Below are positions 1-10,184 of a stretch of 64,000 bases of DNA, piece by piece. The position numbers and the translations under genes were made by a program. The notes beneath the pieces were generated by a model. That model did not search any database. It worked only from the letters and a program-made list of their open reading frames with translations, and was not told the DNA's origin. Positions within the stretch are counted from its first letter, which is position 1; each line of letters opens with the position of its first letter. The DNA lies in assembly GCA_963576475.1 (NCBI GenBank), contig OY754980.1:5151492-5215491 (forward strand), given 5' to 3'. Origin of the DNA: Molanna angustata (taxonomy: Eukaryota > Arthropoda > Insecta > Trichoptera > Molannidae).

Positions 1-222
1 ACGCACCCAATAACAAGTTGCCACATTCTGGAGGCTTATGATATTAATCGTCTCACAGATCAAGACTGAAAACACAAATAATAATAATAATAATAAGTTA
101 TTCGTATAGCGCCGTTTAATGATTCGAGATCATACCAAGGGCGCTGAATTAAAAACTGTGTCTCCACCGGGAATCAAACCCGGGACCCTTGGATCAGCAG
201 TCAGATACCCAACCAACTACAA
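1..222 (-). repeat. tRNA-derived SINE (family A), cut by window edge, with nested insert
   Basis: Read on the minus strand this has a tRNA-like head, with an A-box-like stretch in the 'aaccaact' region and a B box inside 'gggaatcaaacccggg', followed by a unique body ending 'TTGTTATTGGGTGCGT'. The same head and body recur at 21.76, 24.34, 54.13 and 56.17 kb, so this is an interspersed family and not a tRNA gene. About 70 bases (roughly 80-150: a (TAA)n run, then TATAGCGCCG to GGGCGCTG) are absent from the other copies. They match the 3' end of the L2-like LINE at 7.73 kb, so a small LINE tail has inserted here. The SINE 3' end lies beyond base 1. Confidence 0.8.
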
Positions 223-804
223 TAAAGAAAATTTAATTACAAATAAGGCAATCAGAAAATAAGGCATAATTGGTTTATTTGTAAACAATGAAAGCAACAA
301 CAGTATGAGAACGATAGGACAGATCCTACATAATGGGAAGAAATGGCCTGGGTGAAAAAGAAGATATAATGGTTGAGCTATTTATAAAATTTGTAATGTA
401 GATACTTACTTGTGTGCGAGTGTTAGCATAAGTGATGAGAGCACTTTTTTCTTTCATTAGGTTTTAAACCCATGTGTCGTCCCTGATTTGTCTACCCCAG
501 CACCGCTATAGAAACCAAATTGCAAACTGCCTAGAGACTTGGCTAACGTTAATCAAAGCGAATCGCAATCGACTGACTCTCGCATCAAACATAGCCAAAA
601 AGTGTAAGCGCTATCAAAATGTCGGAACATCAATGCTATTCATTAAATGCGAACATTGGATCTAAAACGGTTCAACTTGAAGTTAAAAAAAAAATGCTCT
701 GAGGCACCGACTTAAAATAGTGCTTCCAATATTTTCTATTATTATAGTTTTCGGATGTCCCGTAAGACCTGCGCAATCGAAAATACAAGAAGCAAAACAA
801 TATC
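223..804. other. unassigned AT-rich DNA
   Basis: No supportable gene or known repeat was recognised. The short open frame at 474-665 has no recognisable domain. Confidence 0.5.
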
Positions 805-930
805 TTACATACATAATTCAGCAATGAGGTTAAGCACCCATTCTGAATATTGTCTGCTTAGGTAAAACGAAACTGGTGTGTGGTGATACACAGATATGTC
901 GTGCTTCCATTGTTTCATCGTCCGCCATTG
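805..930 (+). repeat. interspersed repeat (family C), left part
   Basis: The words 'cacccattctgaatat' and 'gtgtcgtgcttcc' recur in the same order at 31.50-31.68 kb, and diverged forms occur at 22.08-22.32 kb (minus) and 37.14-37.30 kb. It has no coding potential, and its class is unknown. It is interrupted here by the retroelement at 947-1732. Confidence 0.6.
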
Positions 931-1748
931 TTTTGTGATGACAATTCTTCTTCTTCTCATTTGGCTGGTCCTTTTCCCATTAATAGGAAAAGTCTTAGTC
1001 ACCTACCCCACTTCATTGGGAACGTTATAGAAACAAGTGTTCCGTTCATCCTCGGAACGGCTGCTCTCCGGACGAAACAAGAACTACTATCATGCATATT
1101 TCATACCACTACCACTAAGAGTACAACCACAATCGTGGAGGCCCGTCAATCTCGGCGAGGGTTACCCCCCCGACAGCGCCACGGTACACTTGACTAGACT
1201 ATCACAGGGAGCCTTCGCTACGCCCGTAGTACTTTCAGTTCTTCGATTTCCACGCCAGGCGCAGCGTCAGCTGTACCTGTCTCATCATCATGGCGGGCTA
1301 CCGCCGAGTGAGTCGTGCCCATCAATCATCACGGGGGGCTACTCCACCCCTTAGTACTCGTGTTGGCGAATTACAGGTACACCACCGAACAGTACTTTCA
1401 GTTCTTCGATTTCCATGGCTCAGTGATGCAGACTGAGTCATCGCCACGTTTGACGAGTCACCGCCGAGCGAGGCATTAAGGCGTCTGCCCTGCTCTTCCA
1501 TGAGCTGTTGCCCAGAATCCTAGGGTGGGGCTGCGGCCACCCCCAAATTTACTGGCTAGGCCCCTATGGCCACAACCTAGCCCCATGGTCCTCTTACCAG
1601 TTCATCTGGGGTCGGCCCTCCTGGTACGCAGTCTTCACGTCTTTCTGTCCTGTGTCATCTCACTGGTCAGCTGGTCCTTTCTTCAGCTCTCTCTCAATAC
1701 TCGTCCACCAGGTGGCTTGTGGATGGTGGCTTTTTTGTGATGACAATT
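931..1748 (-). mobile_element. Retroelement-like insertion with 16-bp target site duplication
   Basis: The 16-mer TTTTGTGATGACAATT occurs at 931-946 and again at 1733-1748, flanking 786 bp that is clearly richer in GC than its surroundings. The insert begins with a CTTCTTCTTCT run, so on the minus strand it ends in a GAAGAAGAAG tail, as expected of a LINE-type target-primed insertion. No reverse transcriptase motif was recognised. Two near-identical stretches ('actttcagttcttcgatttcca' at about 1228 and about 1393) show internal repetition. It could be a non-autonomous element or the 5'-truncated untranslated end of a LINE. The TSD is direct evidence; the class is inference. Confidence 0.7.
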
Positions 1749-2640
1749 GAGTATTGATAAAGATACAATTGAGTATTGATAGTTGTATGCAATTTATAGC
1801 AAACGGTCTATCAATTTAATGAAACATAAAATAGAAATGAAACTGCGGGATGGTATTAATTATACTAAAATTAATGGTATTTTCAAATGTGTTGATGATA
1901 TAGTAAGTAGGTTTAAACCGCCAAAGAGTTGATGCGCTGTCACTAAGAGAAGAGACTTTTATAAAATGTTTTATTAAACCCTAATTTTTTTTTTTTTTTT
2001 ATTTATTAATTTCCATAATACAATATAAAATAAAATATAAAATATTGTTCATGAAATATATAAATGGAATTTATTACCTCACTAGGCAAAGCCTGTTCTG
2101 AGGTAATACTAGGCAATAAGTAAGCATAAATTTCAGCTACGTGAATTCTTAACATCTAAGGCACAAAAAAATATAAAAAATACAAATAATAAAGTACAAA
2201 AGTACACATTTTAAGTCATAAAAAAATATAAAAAAGTACATATAAAATACAATTGTAGGTACATGAAAAAATTTATTAGGTGTCTTTGTGTTTTCGTTAA
2301 TGTGGGGATGTGTTTGCATGTGTGGAAATGTGTAAAAGGGTGTATAAAAAAGATTTTGATTGTAAATTATATTAAAATTATCTTAGGACAAACGTCAAGT
2401 CTCTCTCTGACTCTTCCCTATATAAACAATGTTACTGATTTACCTTCAGAAGCTACGTTTATTTTATTTTTATTTTTATCAAATTTACAATACATATACA
2501 AAATATAAAACAGTCAAACTATATAGAAAAAGAGGAACAGTAAGAAAAAACATATTTCCCTTTACCAGAGTGCAAGCAGTCGTGTGTAAAGGAGACAATT
2601 ATATACAAAAGACACTAAATATTATCTATACATAATTTTT
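1749..2640. repeat. AT-rich DNA with 'CTAGGCAAAGCCTG' repeat motif
   Basis: Around 2064-2110 the sequence 'ttacctcactaggcaaagcctgttctgaggtaat' forms an imperfect palindrome. Related motifs occur at 21.39 and 21.52 kb (inverse orientation) and at 37.76 kb. The motif 'agagttgatgcgctgtcacta' (about 1924) recurs near 26.08 kb. No gene was recognised. Confidence 0.45.
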
Positions 2641-3175
2641 ATCCATACAAAAAGAGGTTAGTATACATACATACATACATACCATCACGCCGTTTCCATA
2701 TTTGGGGTAGGCAGAGAGAACCGAACGCCAGACTCTTCTATCTTGACATACCTGTTTTGCCTCATTTACATTCATACATGCTCTCCTATTGTTCTGACTT
2801 CGTATGTTCCCCTCTTTCAAAATCTCATTTATATGATCATGCCAGCTCTTTCTAGGTCGACCCTTACATCTCATTCCACTCTTTTCAGCCTTGTATACTT
2901 TCTTTGTCAGTCGTTCATCGTTCATTCTCTCTACATGTCCGAACCATCGCAAAGTATTTATCTTCATTCTACTCAAAATATCCCTTTCAATCTTACATTC
3001 TCTTCTGATATCTTGATTCCTTATCCTATCATAAATTGTTTTACCACACATTCGTCTTAGGGACCTCATTTCCACAGCGTTAATTTTACTTTCATGCGTC
3101 TTCTGCCATGCCCATGTCTCACTTGCATACATTATGGTTGGAACGACAATAGCGTTGTGCACAGCGAGTTTTAGA
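2641..3175 (-). pseudogene. LINE reverse transcriptase C-terminal fragment (family R1)
   Basis: The minus-strand frame 3162-2626 encodes the region after the RT catalytic core, seen at the ends of many insect non-LTR retrotransposons: 'MYASETWAW', 'MRSLRRMCGKT', 'RWFGHVERM', 'GRPRKSWHDHI' and 'CQDRRVWRSVLSAYP'. The catalytic YADD block is absent, so the copy is 5'-truncated. A TATG microsatellite tail lies at about 2658-2682 (read as catacatacatacat on plus). Closely related pieces occur at 13.44-13.85, 9.56-9.96, 29.10-29.19, 57.29-57.48 and 58.46-58.73 kb. It is an inactive remnant. A GAAGAAGAAG run follows at about 3175-3190. Confidence 0.85.
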
Positions 3176-3190
3176 AGAAGAAGAAGAAGA

Positions 3191-4020
3191 AGTTTGTATA
3201 ATATTTAATATCAGTCAAATTTAATAAGTATAATTTATTTTTTATTTTTCTTTTGAATTCATTATATTCAATTGCCAGTCTCAAATCTGTTAATGTAGTT
3301 ATAATGTTTTCATTTTGACCATATTGATATTGTGGAATTCAATCTTTGGGTTTTTAAAATAATTGTGTTTTTTTCTATATATTTTTACGCTACATGCGAT
3401 TTAGCTGACGACCCTTATCAACAGATCATTCATAGCAACGTATATTTTTAACTCACCTCTTTGTTAAATTTAAATCATCGTTAGAAATTCTTTGATAGCG
3501 GGTAACGTCGGTTTTGTTTCAACCACATAAAAAACTGTACAGCTACTGTTTTTATTCCGTGTAAAATGAAAGAATGTAGTTCATATAATGGAGTTTTACC
3601 AAGAATTATCCATCGACAAATTAACATGATTGCTATATACAAATATAGATCAGTTGGTATGCGTAAACAATGAGAGCCCCCGACCACTCATTACCATCTT
3701 TATAATATACCTCTCAACATGCGTTAGTCAGTTGTTCCCAAACAATTATAGAGATTCGAAAAAGAAAATGTTTTGTGGTAGGTATAACTTGTATGAAAAG
3801 GTCATAAAGACCAATGTCTTCTTCGTTTTCTTTTAGGTAGATCTTGAGATCTGTTTTAAATTTTTTCGTCTGAGTTACCCTGAAAAGCGATACGTGGAAG
3901 TCTATCATCTTACATTCCATTTATACATATAATATGTGCCCATCCTTGTGTTGTCTTCATTCCATCAGACGATGTCTTCCGTATTGCAGAATTAAATTTT
4001 ACTAGTTCATATATTATTTA
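3191..4020. other. unassigned AT-rich DNA
   Basis: Several overlapping short frames on both strands have no recognisable domain. No repeat with a partner elsewhere in the window was identified. Confidence 0.4.
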
Positions 4021-4021
4021 A

Positions 4022-4480
4022 CCAATGTATCCATTATACCGACACCTAGAATCTCGGAAAAGTTTTCTAAATACGACCAAACCCCTAGCAGATACTCCTA
4101 AGACTGCAAGAGTACGTCTGGGAGGGACACAACGGAGGGCACACAAGGGGAAATTTTTAATACACCAACTGAAACACTGCCCAGGACATGACCAACCGTG
4201 GCCAATGTGGAAAACACTCAACAGGACTGGAGTCGGTCGTACAAGTAAAAACCTCCAAGGATGGGGAATGGCTGAAGACGCGATGTGCGACTGTGGACAA
4301 ACGCAGGACAGCGAGCACCTCCTAGCATGTCCAATGGCTCCTGGCCAGTGTGATTGGGACACTCTTAATGAACGAGCCCACCTAGAGGATGACGCAAAGG
4401 AGTTGTGGCTTTTTGGGTCCGGATGGGCATTTAGTCTCATATGTATTGACCGACACGACAAGAAGATAAATGAACTATAG
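4022..4480 (+). pseudogene. LINE C-terminal fragment with CxC-H-C zinc-binding motif
   Basis: The open frame to the stop at 4478-4480 has 'WKTLNRTGVGRT' followed by 'CDCGQTQDSEHLLACP', a Cys-x-Cys then His then Cys pattern. This pattern is typical of the extreme C-terminus of jockey/R1-type non-LTR retrotransposon polyproteins. The same layout ('WKSLNRLRTGVGRT' then 'CDCGEQQTTAHLCSCP') occurs at 11.83-12.18 kb, which makes the family call firm. There is no RT or endonuclease, so this is a truncated remnant. The apparent ATG at 4025 is unlikely to be a true start. Confidence 0.75.
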
Positions 4481-4499
4481 ATAAAAGATTATCTGTTTT

Positions 4500-4770
4500 C
4501 AGCACTCAACACATCCTTCAATACTTTGGTCACACTACCAAAAGGGCTCCTGATGACCTCGAGAAGCTCATTGTATAGGGTAATATAAAAAGATCCTGAT
4601 GACGCTCGCCAATTCCTTGGAGTGACCTTGTTTTGTCTGTTACAGGATCTTCAATTACCGAAGTCCTTCGATATGTCCAAGAACATCCTAAATTGAGGCA
4701 GACCATTTGTTGATAGGTGTAGGCCGCTATCCTCAGTCTTGAAGTCAAGAAAGATGACGAAGAAATAATT
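4500..4770 (+). pseudogene. LINE RT C-terminal fragment (family R3), degraded
   Basis: Translating plus gives 'ILQYFGHTTKRAP', 'DLEKLIV', then stops and frame changes, then 'RSPIPWSDLV'. These align with 'ILQFFGHIARREPDCLEKLVVMGSV' and 'GRSPTRWSDLV' on the minus strand at 38.57-38.87 kb. It is the same LINE family, more decayed. It directly follows the fragment at 4.02-4.48 kb, so two unrelated LINE tails abut. Confidence 0.65.
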
Positions 4771-5230
4771 TAAAGAAGAAACAAGAGCTAGAACTCATTG
4801 TTGATATTTCAACTGGTCGTCTATTTCCGACAAGTGAAACCAACTTGCATATCTGTATGTACACTGATATATGTACATCTATACCATCATGTAATTTCTC
4901 TGTTATTAGGGTAATCGAGAACAAGTCAACTCTGTCAAGAACAAACTATACTTGAAAAACAATAAGACATGTAAATACTGTTTAGTTTTATGAAAACTTC
5001 AAAACCAGTTGTGCGTGGTGAAGGGGTATTCAATTCTATTATGTTTTATGACTATTCACTCGTTCGTGAGTTATCCTAGCCAGTTAGTTGCTAAAGCAAG
5101 TTGTAATGATTATGAAGTCAGTGGTTTAATCATAAATGTTTTTTATTTGTATAATTGTCGGCCTCAGTCATGCATTTCTCAGAGAACTGAATAACTGAGC
5201 ATAGAGAAACATTTTTTTTTTGTATTTTAG
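4771..5230. other. unassigned AT-rich DNA
   Basis: No gene, RNA gene or repeat partner was recognised. Confidence 0.4.
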
Positions 5231-5326
5231 GTCTGTATATAGAGATGTTGGTCTCCGAAATGTGGCAACTTGCTATTGGTTGCGTGTTTAATTCACATTT
5301 GACATAGCACCAGTCAGTAGTTCTAA
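5231..5326 (+). repeat. SINE family A, 3' body only
   Basis: This matches the 3' half of the family A SINE ('tctccgaaatgtggcaacttgctattggttgcgtg' through 'tttgacatagcacc' to 'agt'). The tRNA-like head is missing or unrecognisable. Confidence 0.7.
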
Positions 5327-5339
5327 AAGCTGCATATTA

Positions 5340-5760
5340 TATTTTTTATTTTTTTTTATAAAAAAATGAATATGTCCTTGTTAAACAAGTACATATACAG
5401 ATTTTTAATTATCTCAATAGAGACGAAGTTGGAATATTTACTGTAGGAGAACCGGGAAATCAAGGCACCTACAGCCCCTACAGGGCAGGTCGTCTCTATT
5501 GAGGTAATTAAAAATATGTTAAAAAATACCTTTGACTCCCGACAGGGAAAAAAATCCAATGTTTGCGCATATGCAATAATAAAAATATTCGATTAAGTAC
5601 ATATACATCTTCCTACGTTCCCTAAAATAAGAAAATAAATGCTTGTGCTTAGGTGAACGAAATCGGTCGAGGCAGGATTCGAACTCGCGACCACTGGATT
5701 ACTAGCCCAGTGCGCTAACCGCTCTGCCACCAACCCATCTGAACCCACCGACCCATATAA
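5340..5760 (-). repeat. tRNA-derived SINE (family B), longest copy in window
   Basis: On the minus strand a near-cloverleaf lies at about 5668-5740: a D-arm region 'GGCAGAGCGGTTAGCGC', an anticodon arm with stem CTGGG/TCCAG and loop CTAGTAA (anticodon AGT, threonine-like), and a B box 'GAGTTCGAATCC'. The T stem and the acceptor stem carry mismatches. It is followed by about 330 bp of body containing 'CCCTGTCGGGAGTCAAA' and 'CCAACTTCGTCTCTATTGAG', ending 'CTTGTTTAACAAGGACATATTCA'. Body pieces recur at 14.61, 19.08, 56.41 and 63.75 kb. The body and the copies make it a SINE and not a functional tRNA gene. Within the body, 'tctcaatagagacgaagttgg' (about 5412) and 'cgtctctattgaggtaatta' (about 5492) are inverted relative to each other. 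Confidence 0.8.
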
Positions 5761-5808
5761 ATTAAAACAAAATTGATGTCGAAGTATGAACCTTTTTCTA
5801 TACATTCA

Positions 5809-6922
5809 CAGTGTTATTTATAAAAATTCCTTGAATCACGGTTCAATTGAACCCGGTTCAAAGTCTTATTCCACATTCAACTGACTTAATTTATAAAAAT
5901 ATTTGAACTGCAGTTCAGTTGAACTAGATTTTGAGCTCTATTTCATACGACAGTACCGAATTTAGTTTTGTTTTTGTTAACAAATCAATATTCGCGTCAT
6001 TGCACTTGAAGACATTTTTTTGTTTGTTTGAAAACAATGTAAATATATAATTCTATTCGGTTAAATCGCTTTTTATATGTTTTACTCATGTTAAAAAAAC
6101 TTTCGTTAAAAAGCTTTTGATATTTCGAGATACTTATGTTAAAACGAGTGGGTTGTGGTCAACGCTAAACTCCTTAATAATGAGTCAATCCGTAAAGCAT
6201 TCAAATTTTGTACGGAAATTTTTCAGCAATTTCATGAAATGAGTTTGTTCAATGTTTTTTTTTTGTTTAAATATTTTAATAAGAAAACTTGATAATTCTT
6301 CAAAGCCATTTTATGGAGGTGATGTGTCTTTTTATCAATTAAAAAATAAAAATTTCAAATTTTATGTTTCTCGAGTTCGGGTTCACTTTAAAAATATTTG
6401 ACGTTTAAAATAATCGAGAAGTACTATTCAGATATCGCTCAATCTAATGGCGTCTAAGCGAGTATTAGATATACATGTTTGCAAAATTTGAAAAGAATGG
6501 AATGAGTACCTACTTTAGTTTATAATTGATAAAGTAAAATAAACATGCCATACATAGCACACAGCACATAGCAAACATTGATACATTTTGATCAAACTTT
6601 CAGAATACAATCTCAGCATGATACTTGTTGATAATCTGCAATAAAAAATAGCCTCGAAAATTGCGAAATCATAACTCCCCACTATATCCCCTTGGGTTAG
6701 TGAGGAGTAAAAAACTTTCGATATTTTTTAAATGGATCATGTCTACTTCAAAAATGAGAAATGTCAAATTGAGCCAGCGTTAAACTATCCCGTCGCCGGT
6801 TCAATTTGACATTTGAGTTGAATTACGGTTCAACTCTTGGTCCTTGATTATAAATAAAAAGAGTGTTCAAACTAGGGTTCAACAGTAGTACAATATTTGA
6901 ACAACGTTTATAAATAACACTG
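5809..6922. mobile_element. Non-autonomous TIR element with repeated GGTTCAA subterminal motifs
   Basis: The ends are inverted: CAGTGTTATTTATAAA starts at 5809 and its reverse complement ends at 6922. Just inside both ends the word GGTTCAA/TTGAACC and close variants recur many times: at 5840-5925 (ggttcaattgaacccggttcaa, gaactgcagttcagttgaac) and at 6798-6905. This resembles clustered transposase-binding sites of hAT-like MITEs; the CAGTG terminus fits hAT-type ends but does not prove the superfamily. No convincing target duplication was seen. No transposase frame is present. The centre (about 6138-6712) is occupied by a different interspersed repeat (family D). Confidence 0.65.
6138..6712 (+). 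repeat. Interspersed repeat family D, nested copy
   Basis: It starts 'acgagtgggttgtggtcaacgctaaactcc' and ends in the imperfect hairpin 'ctccccactatatccccttgggttagtgaggag'. The same start and end are seen inverted at 39.29-40.07 kb and, as an inverted pair, at 15.51-16.63 kb. The internal block 'ctcagcatgatacttgttgataatctgcaat' matches 39.37 kb in reverse complement. It is non-coding; its class is unknown. Confidence 0.65.
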
Positions 6923-7425
6923 CTAAAATTTCTAAATAGGTACCTACATAGTTAATCTCCATATACAAGAGTTTAAAAGGAAATATATGTACAAGTAAAG
7001 AAAGACAGACGCTCAATCTATTTATCACATAGTCACATCCCTAACACGAACAATTCATTAATCAAGCAAGACATGACACGATTTTAATCAAACGCGGATT
7101 TGATCATCGTCAAACATTTTATACAATCAATTTAGTGATGTGCCGGATATTCGTATCCGTGAGAAGGGTAAATAAGAAGAAATTATGCCCAGTGAAGTTG
7201 AATATATTATGTTATATAAATTTGAGGTATTCTATGAAAAGTAAGATAAATTAATAAAAATATTAAAGATTTCAATCAATTATAACAAAATATCTTTATT
7301 GGACGATTGTAAGGTAATTTAAAATTTGAAATACACATTTTATATGACGGACCTCAGACAGAAAACTGCTCTATCGGAAACTGAAAAAAAACATAGGTAC
7401 AAATAAATCATTTGAAACAATGATT
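6923..7425. other. unassigned AT-rich DNA
   Basis: No gene or repeat partner was recognised. Confidence 0.4.
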
Positions 7426-7427
7426 CA

Positions 7428-7600
7428 GGTCTAGGAGACTGACCAGGATCGGACATGTCGTCAGATCGGGAGAAGAAATAACCACAAAATGCATCCTGCA
7501 AAAAAATCCTGTGGGCCGAACGCCTCTGGGAAGACCTAGTCAGAGATTGCCGGACGGACATCCGGATGTGGTGAGAGTTTATGATGACTGGGATTCCGTT
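7428..7600 (+). pseudogene. RTE-like LINE C-terminal fragment
   Basis: The plus strand reads 'RLTRIGHVVRSGEE' then 'PVGRTPLGRPSQRLPD'. This corresponds to the 'RLRWAGHVQRM ... GRRSVGRPKLRWLD' segment of the full-length LINE at 40.9-43.8 kb. It lacks everything upstream. Confidence 0.55.
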
Positions 7601-7728
7601 GCTGCTGAAAATGATAAAAATGATTTCATTTCATCGCCAACTGATTTCATCGTCATCATCATAAACTCGACATATTTGGGTGGGCCTTGGCTGAATCCAC
7701 GATCTCTTCCATTCTTACCTTTCTGTAA

Positions 7729-8275
7729 TTATAATAATCCTGGAATGACTTTTATAGCGCCGTTTTTGTGATAACCTCGCCTCGAGAGCGCTTTGAAAAG
7801 ATTGCAGGTTTTGTAAGACTTGCGGAAGAAGTGAGTTTTCTGGTGTTTCCTGAATAAGGCAAAGCTGGCTATCCGTCTCAGTTCAGGTGGTAGTTTATTA
7901 CACGAGGCTGGTCCAGCCACAGCAAAAGCATGATCACTAAAGTATGTGGTGTTGACTCGGTTATTTCGGTTAACTTGCCAATCATGGATGTGCTGGCTGA
8001 CTGAAGTGTTGTCGCTCGTTTTCGGTGAAAGGGAGGAAGAAGTCTTTGAGATACGTGTAAGCTATGCCATGGATCGCTTTGAAAGTCAGCATAGTTTGTA
8101 CCTACTTGACTCTATCTGGCACGAGGCTCCGGTGTTTAGCCTAGCAGCTGCGTTGATGACGGATTAAAGTTTATTTAGCTCAAGCTTTGGGAGGTTTGCG
8201 TAGATACCATTAAAGTAATCCAGGCGGGAAACAACGAATACATTTTCTAGAGATTTCGATGCTTCCGCGGGAAAA
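7729..8275 (-). pseudogene. L2/CR1-like LINE, 3' fragment of RT ORF with 3' end
   Basis: Minus-strand translation gives, in order, 'LDYFNGIYANLPKLELNKL', 'INAAARL', a region with internal stops and frame changes, 'DHAFAVAGPASCNKLPPEL' and 'FRKHQKTHFFRKSY'. These match the end of L2/CR1-clade RT proteins (canonically LDYCNSLL, NAAARL, RAFSVAGPxLWNSLP, FKKxLKTHLF). The 3' end reads 'GGCGCTATAAAAG' and a loose ATT-rich tail. The same tail with cleaner (ATT)n occurs at about 80-150 and 55.62-55.69 kb. The order of conserved blocks gives the assignment; the frame is broken, so it is inactive. Confidence 0.75.
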
Positions 8276-8289
8276 TTTGCGAGATAGAT

Positions 8290-8455
8290 TTTATTCGTCG
8301 TAAGTGATAGAAATCAGAGTATTCGTTTTCCAATTTCTGATTTGCAAAAGGAATGTATCAGCGCTGACGGAGTCCATCCATCGCAGTTTCGGCTTATCTG
8401 GTCTTCTACGTACTAGTGGTGTGGAAAATGTGAGGCGCTTTACTGAGTTGTAATG
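8290..8455 (-). pseudogene. RTE-like LINE C-terminal scrap
   Basis: The minus strand reads 'SVKRLTFSTPLVRRRPDKPKLRWMDSVSADTFLLQIRNWKT'-like sequence, equivalent to the 'KRLTLSVPQSRRSPGRPRTLWMDSV ... IRNWRTKA' block at 21.0 kb. It abuts the L2-like fragment. Confidence 0.55.
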
Positions 8456-8459
8456 TAAT

Positions 8460-9555
8460 AATTCATGTTTTTAAAAGAAGGTACATTTGAAGCTTTGTTC
8501 TCTTTTTCTACATACATCAATGGCACGGCTTCATTATAAGTACGTCATATTCAATTGCAAGGTCAAAGCAGATGTCAACAGAATCCCAAAAATAATTCAC
8601 CAGCGTCAAGATTAAAGATCTGATTCTTTATAATATCGTTGACCTCTCACGACGAGTACTCGTGAACTGATTGATATCCAAATATGATGTTGCATTAATA
8701 CGACATTACAGTCAAAATCCTCTTGAAGTATACTTAGTTGCTTGCATCGTGTCACGGAGTAACAACTCAAAAGTAATGGCGTATGCACGTACGATTTTAA
8801 TAGAAAAACCACGATTGGTTAACTTCGTGCCGCGCAAGTCGACTCACCAACCAATCGAATGAGGGCATGCGGTGCTAAATGATTGAAACGAGACTGTGTC
8901 CTGATATGGAAGCAATTTACTGACGGGCTAAAAAGATGCTTTTGTCGTATGCATGTACATCGTTAATGACATGTGTGGTTTATCGGCCGTTTGTCTCCAA
9001 CGTGACGTGCCTTTTTTAACGATCAGTAAGAAATTTTCGTTCGTATGCGACATTTTAAATTCTGTGTCGGTTGTCGAATTTCAAATTATGAATACAATGA
9101 CTTCTCCTTCTGCTTTCTTTGGAACATTATCCCGCCATTTCTCAGAACCTGATTATCGCTAACTTTCTGGTATCTTACAAAAAATATATTTTACTATGTC
9201 TTATTCTGATTCGTTTAAGATTACGAAAACGTTTAAATCAACAGGCGATCATGGATAAAAGGATTTTATCTGCGCCATGTGACTGAGTATAAATTCAGTC
9301 AACATTTTGACATTTCTCATATACTAAAATTCAGTCGGATAAATTTATACGAATCAGAATAGGACATACTGTGTAATTTATATGGCGATTCCAACCTGAA
9401 GGAATTAACGGATGTCTATGGAAAACTAATCAGGTTTAAGTCAATGTAGTTTACACAATAGGAAATATTATATCAGACGGTTGAACTTAGTTTGGGTTGT
9501 ACATGGGAACAATAAATTTGATGGTAACTACGCCATTCGCTACAAACTCGACCAA
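8460..9555. other. unassigned AT-rich DNA
   Basis: Only short frames without recognisable domains. No repeat partner was recognised. Confidence 0.4.
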
Positions 9556-9559
9556 ACTT

Positions 9560-9965
9560 ATAATAATATGCACTCTATTCTACATGTTAAAATGAGATCA
9601 CTAAGACGAATGTGTGGTAAAACAATGTATGGTAGAAGAAGAAATGAGGATATTAGACGAGAATGTACATACATATGATTCATAGAGATATCTTAAGTAA
9701 GATGATAAACGCCCTAAGGTGGTTTAGCCACATAGAAAGAATGAGTGATGACCGTCTGACAAAAACTGTAGGCAGACAAAAGAATAACGAAAAGTAGAGG
9801 TCGGTCAAGGAAAAGTTGGCACGATCACATAAATGGAATTTCGAAAGATGGAGATGTTAGAAGTAAGAATAACAGAAGAGCGTGTATGAGACGATGCATG
9901 GACGTGAAGGAAGCGAGTATAATAATGTCTATAAGAGAGAGGAGTATGGCCTTTCTGAAGCCTTG
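9560..9965 (+). pseudogene. LINE RT C-terminal fragment (family R1), degraded
   Basis: The plus strand encodes 'MRSLRRMCGKTMYGRRRNEDIRREC', then after a stop and frameshifts 'ALRWFSHIERMSDDRLTK', then a decayed tail. It is the same family as 2.64-3.17 kb. It abuts an oppositely oriented RTE scrap downstream. Confidence 0.7.
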
Positions 9966-10160
9966 GTTTGTCCAGATTCTGATTTGCAGAATGCATATCC
10001 ATCCATCGTTTTGAAGCTGTTTGAGGCTTCTTTCTTCTTTGTTCTTGCTGTGTGGAGTGTGAGACTTTTTACTGGGTCATCGTCGACCATTTTGATTATG
10101 TCACCAGTCACCGGCCCATTTCAGGCGTCCCAGCTTGATGAAACTGATCAGATCAGGCTA
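9929..10160 (-). pseudogene. RTE-like LINE C-terminal fragment
   Basis: The minus-strand frame 10111-9929 includes 'MTGDIIKMVDDDPVKSLTLH' and 'FKTMDGYAF'. This aligns with 'WAGHIIRMDDDNPTKRLTLSVP ... LWMDSVDA' at 20.93-21.09 kb. The truncated copy has no RT core. Confidence 0.6.
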
Positions 10161-10184
10161 TATATCTATTAAAAGTCATATCTT

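Noticed and set aside
1037..1354. 105-codon plus frames in the GC-rich insert
   Set aside because: Lie antisense to the inferred retroelement orientation and show no domain.
5668..5740. Genuine tRNA gene
   Set aside because: T-stem and acceptor mismatches and a SINE body shared with other loci; scored as SINE head.
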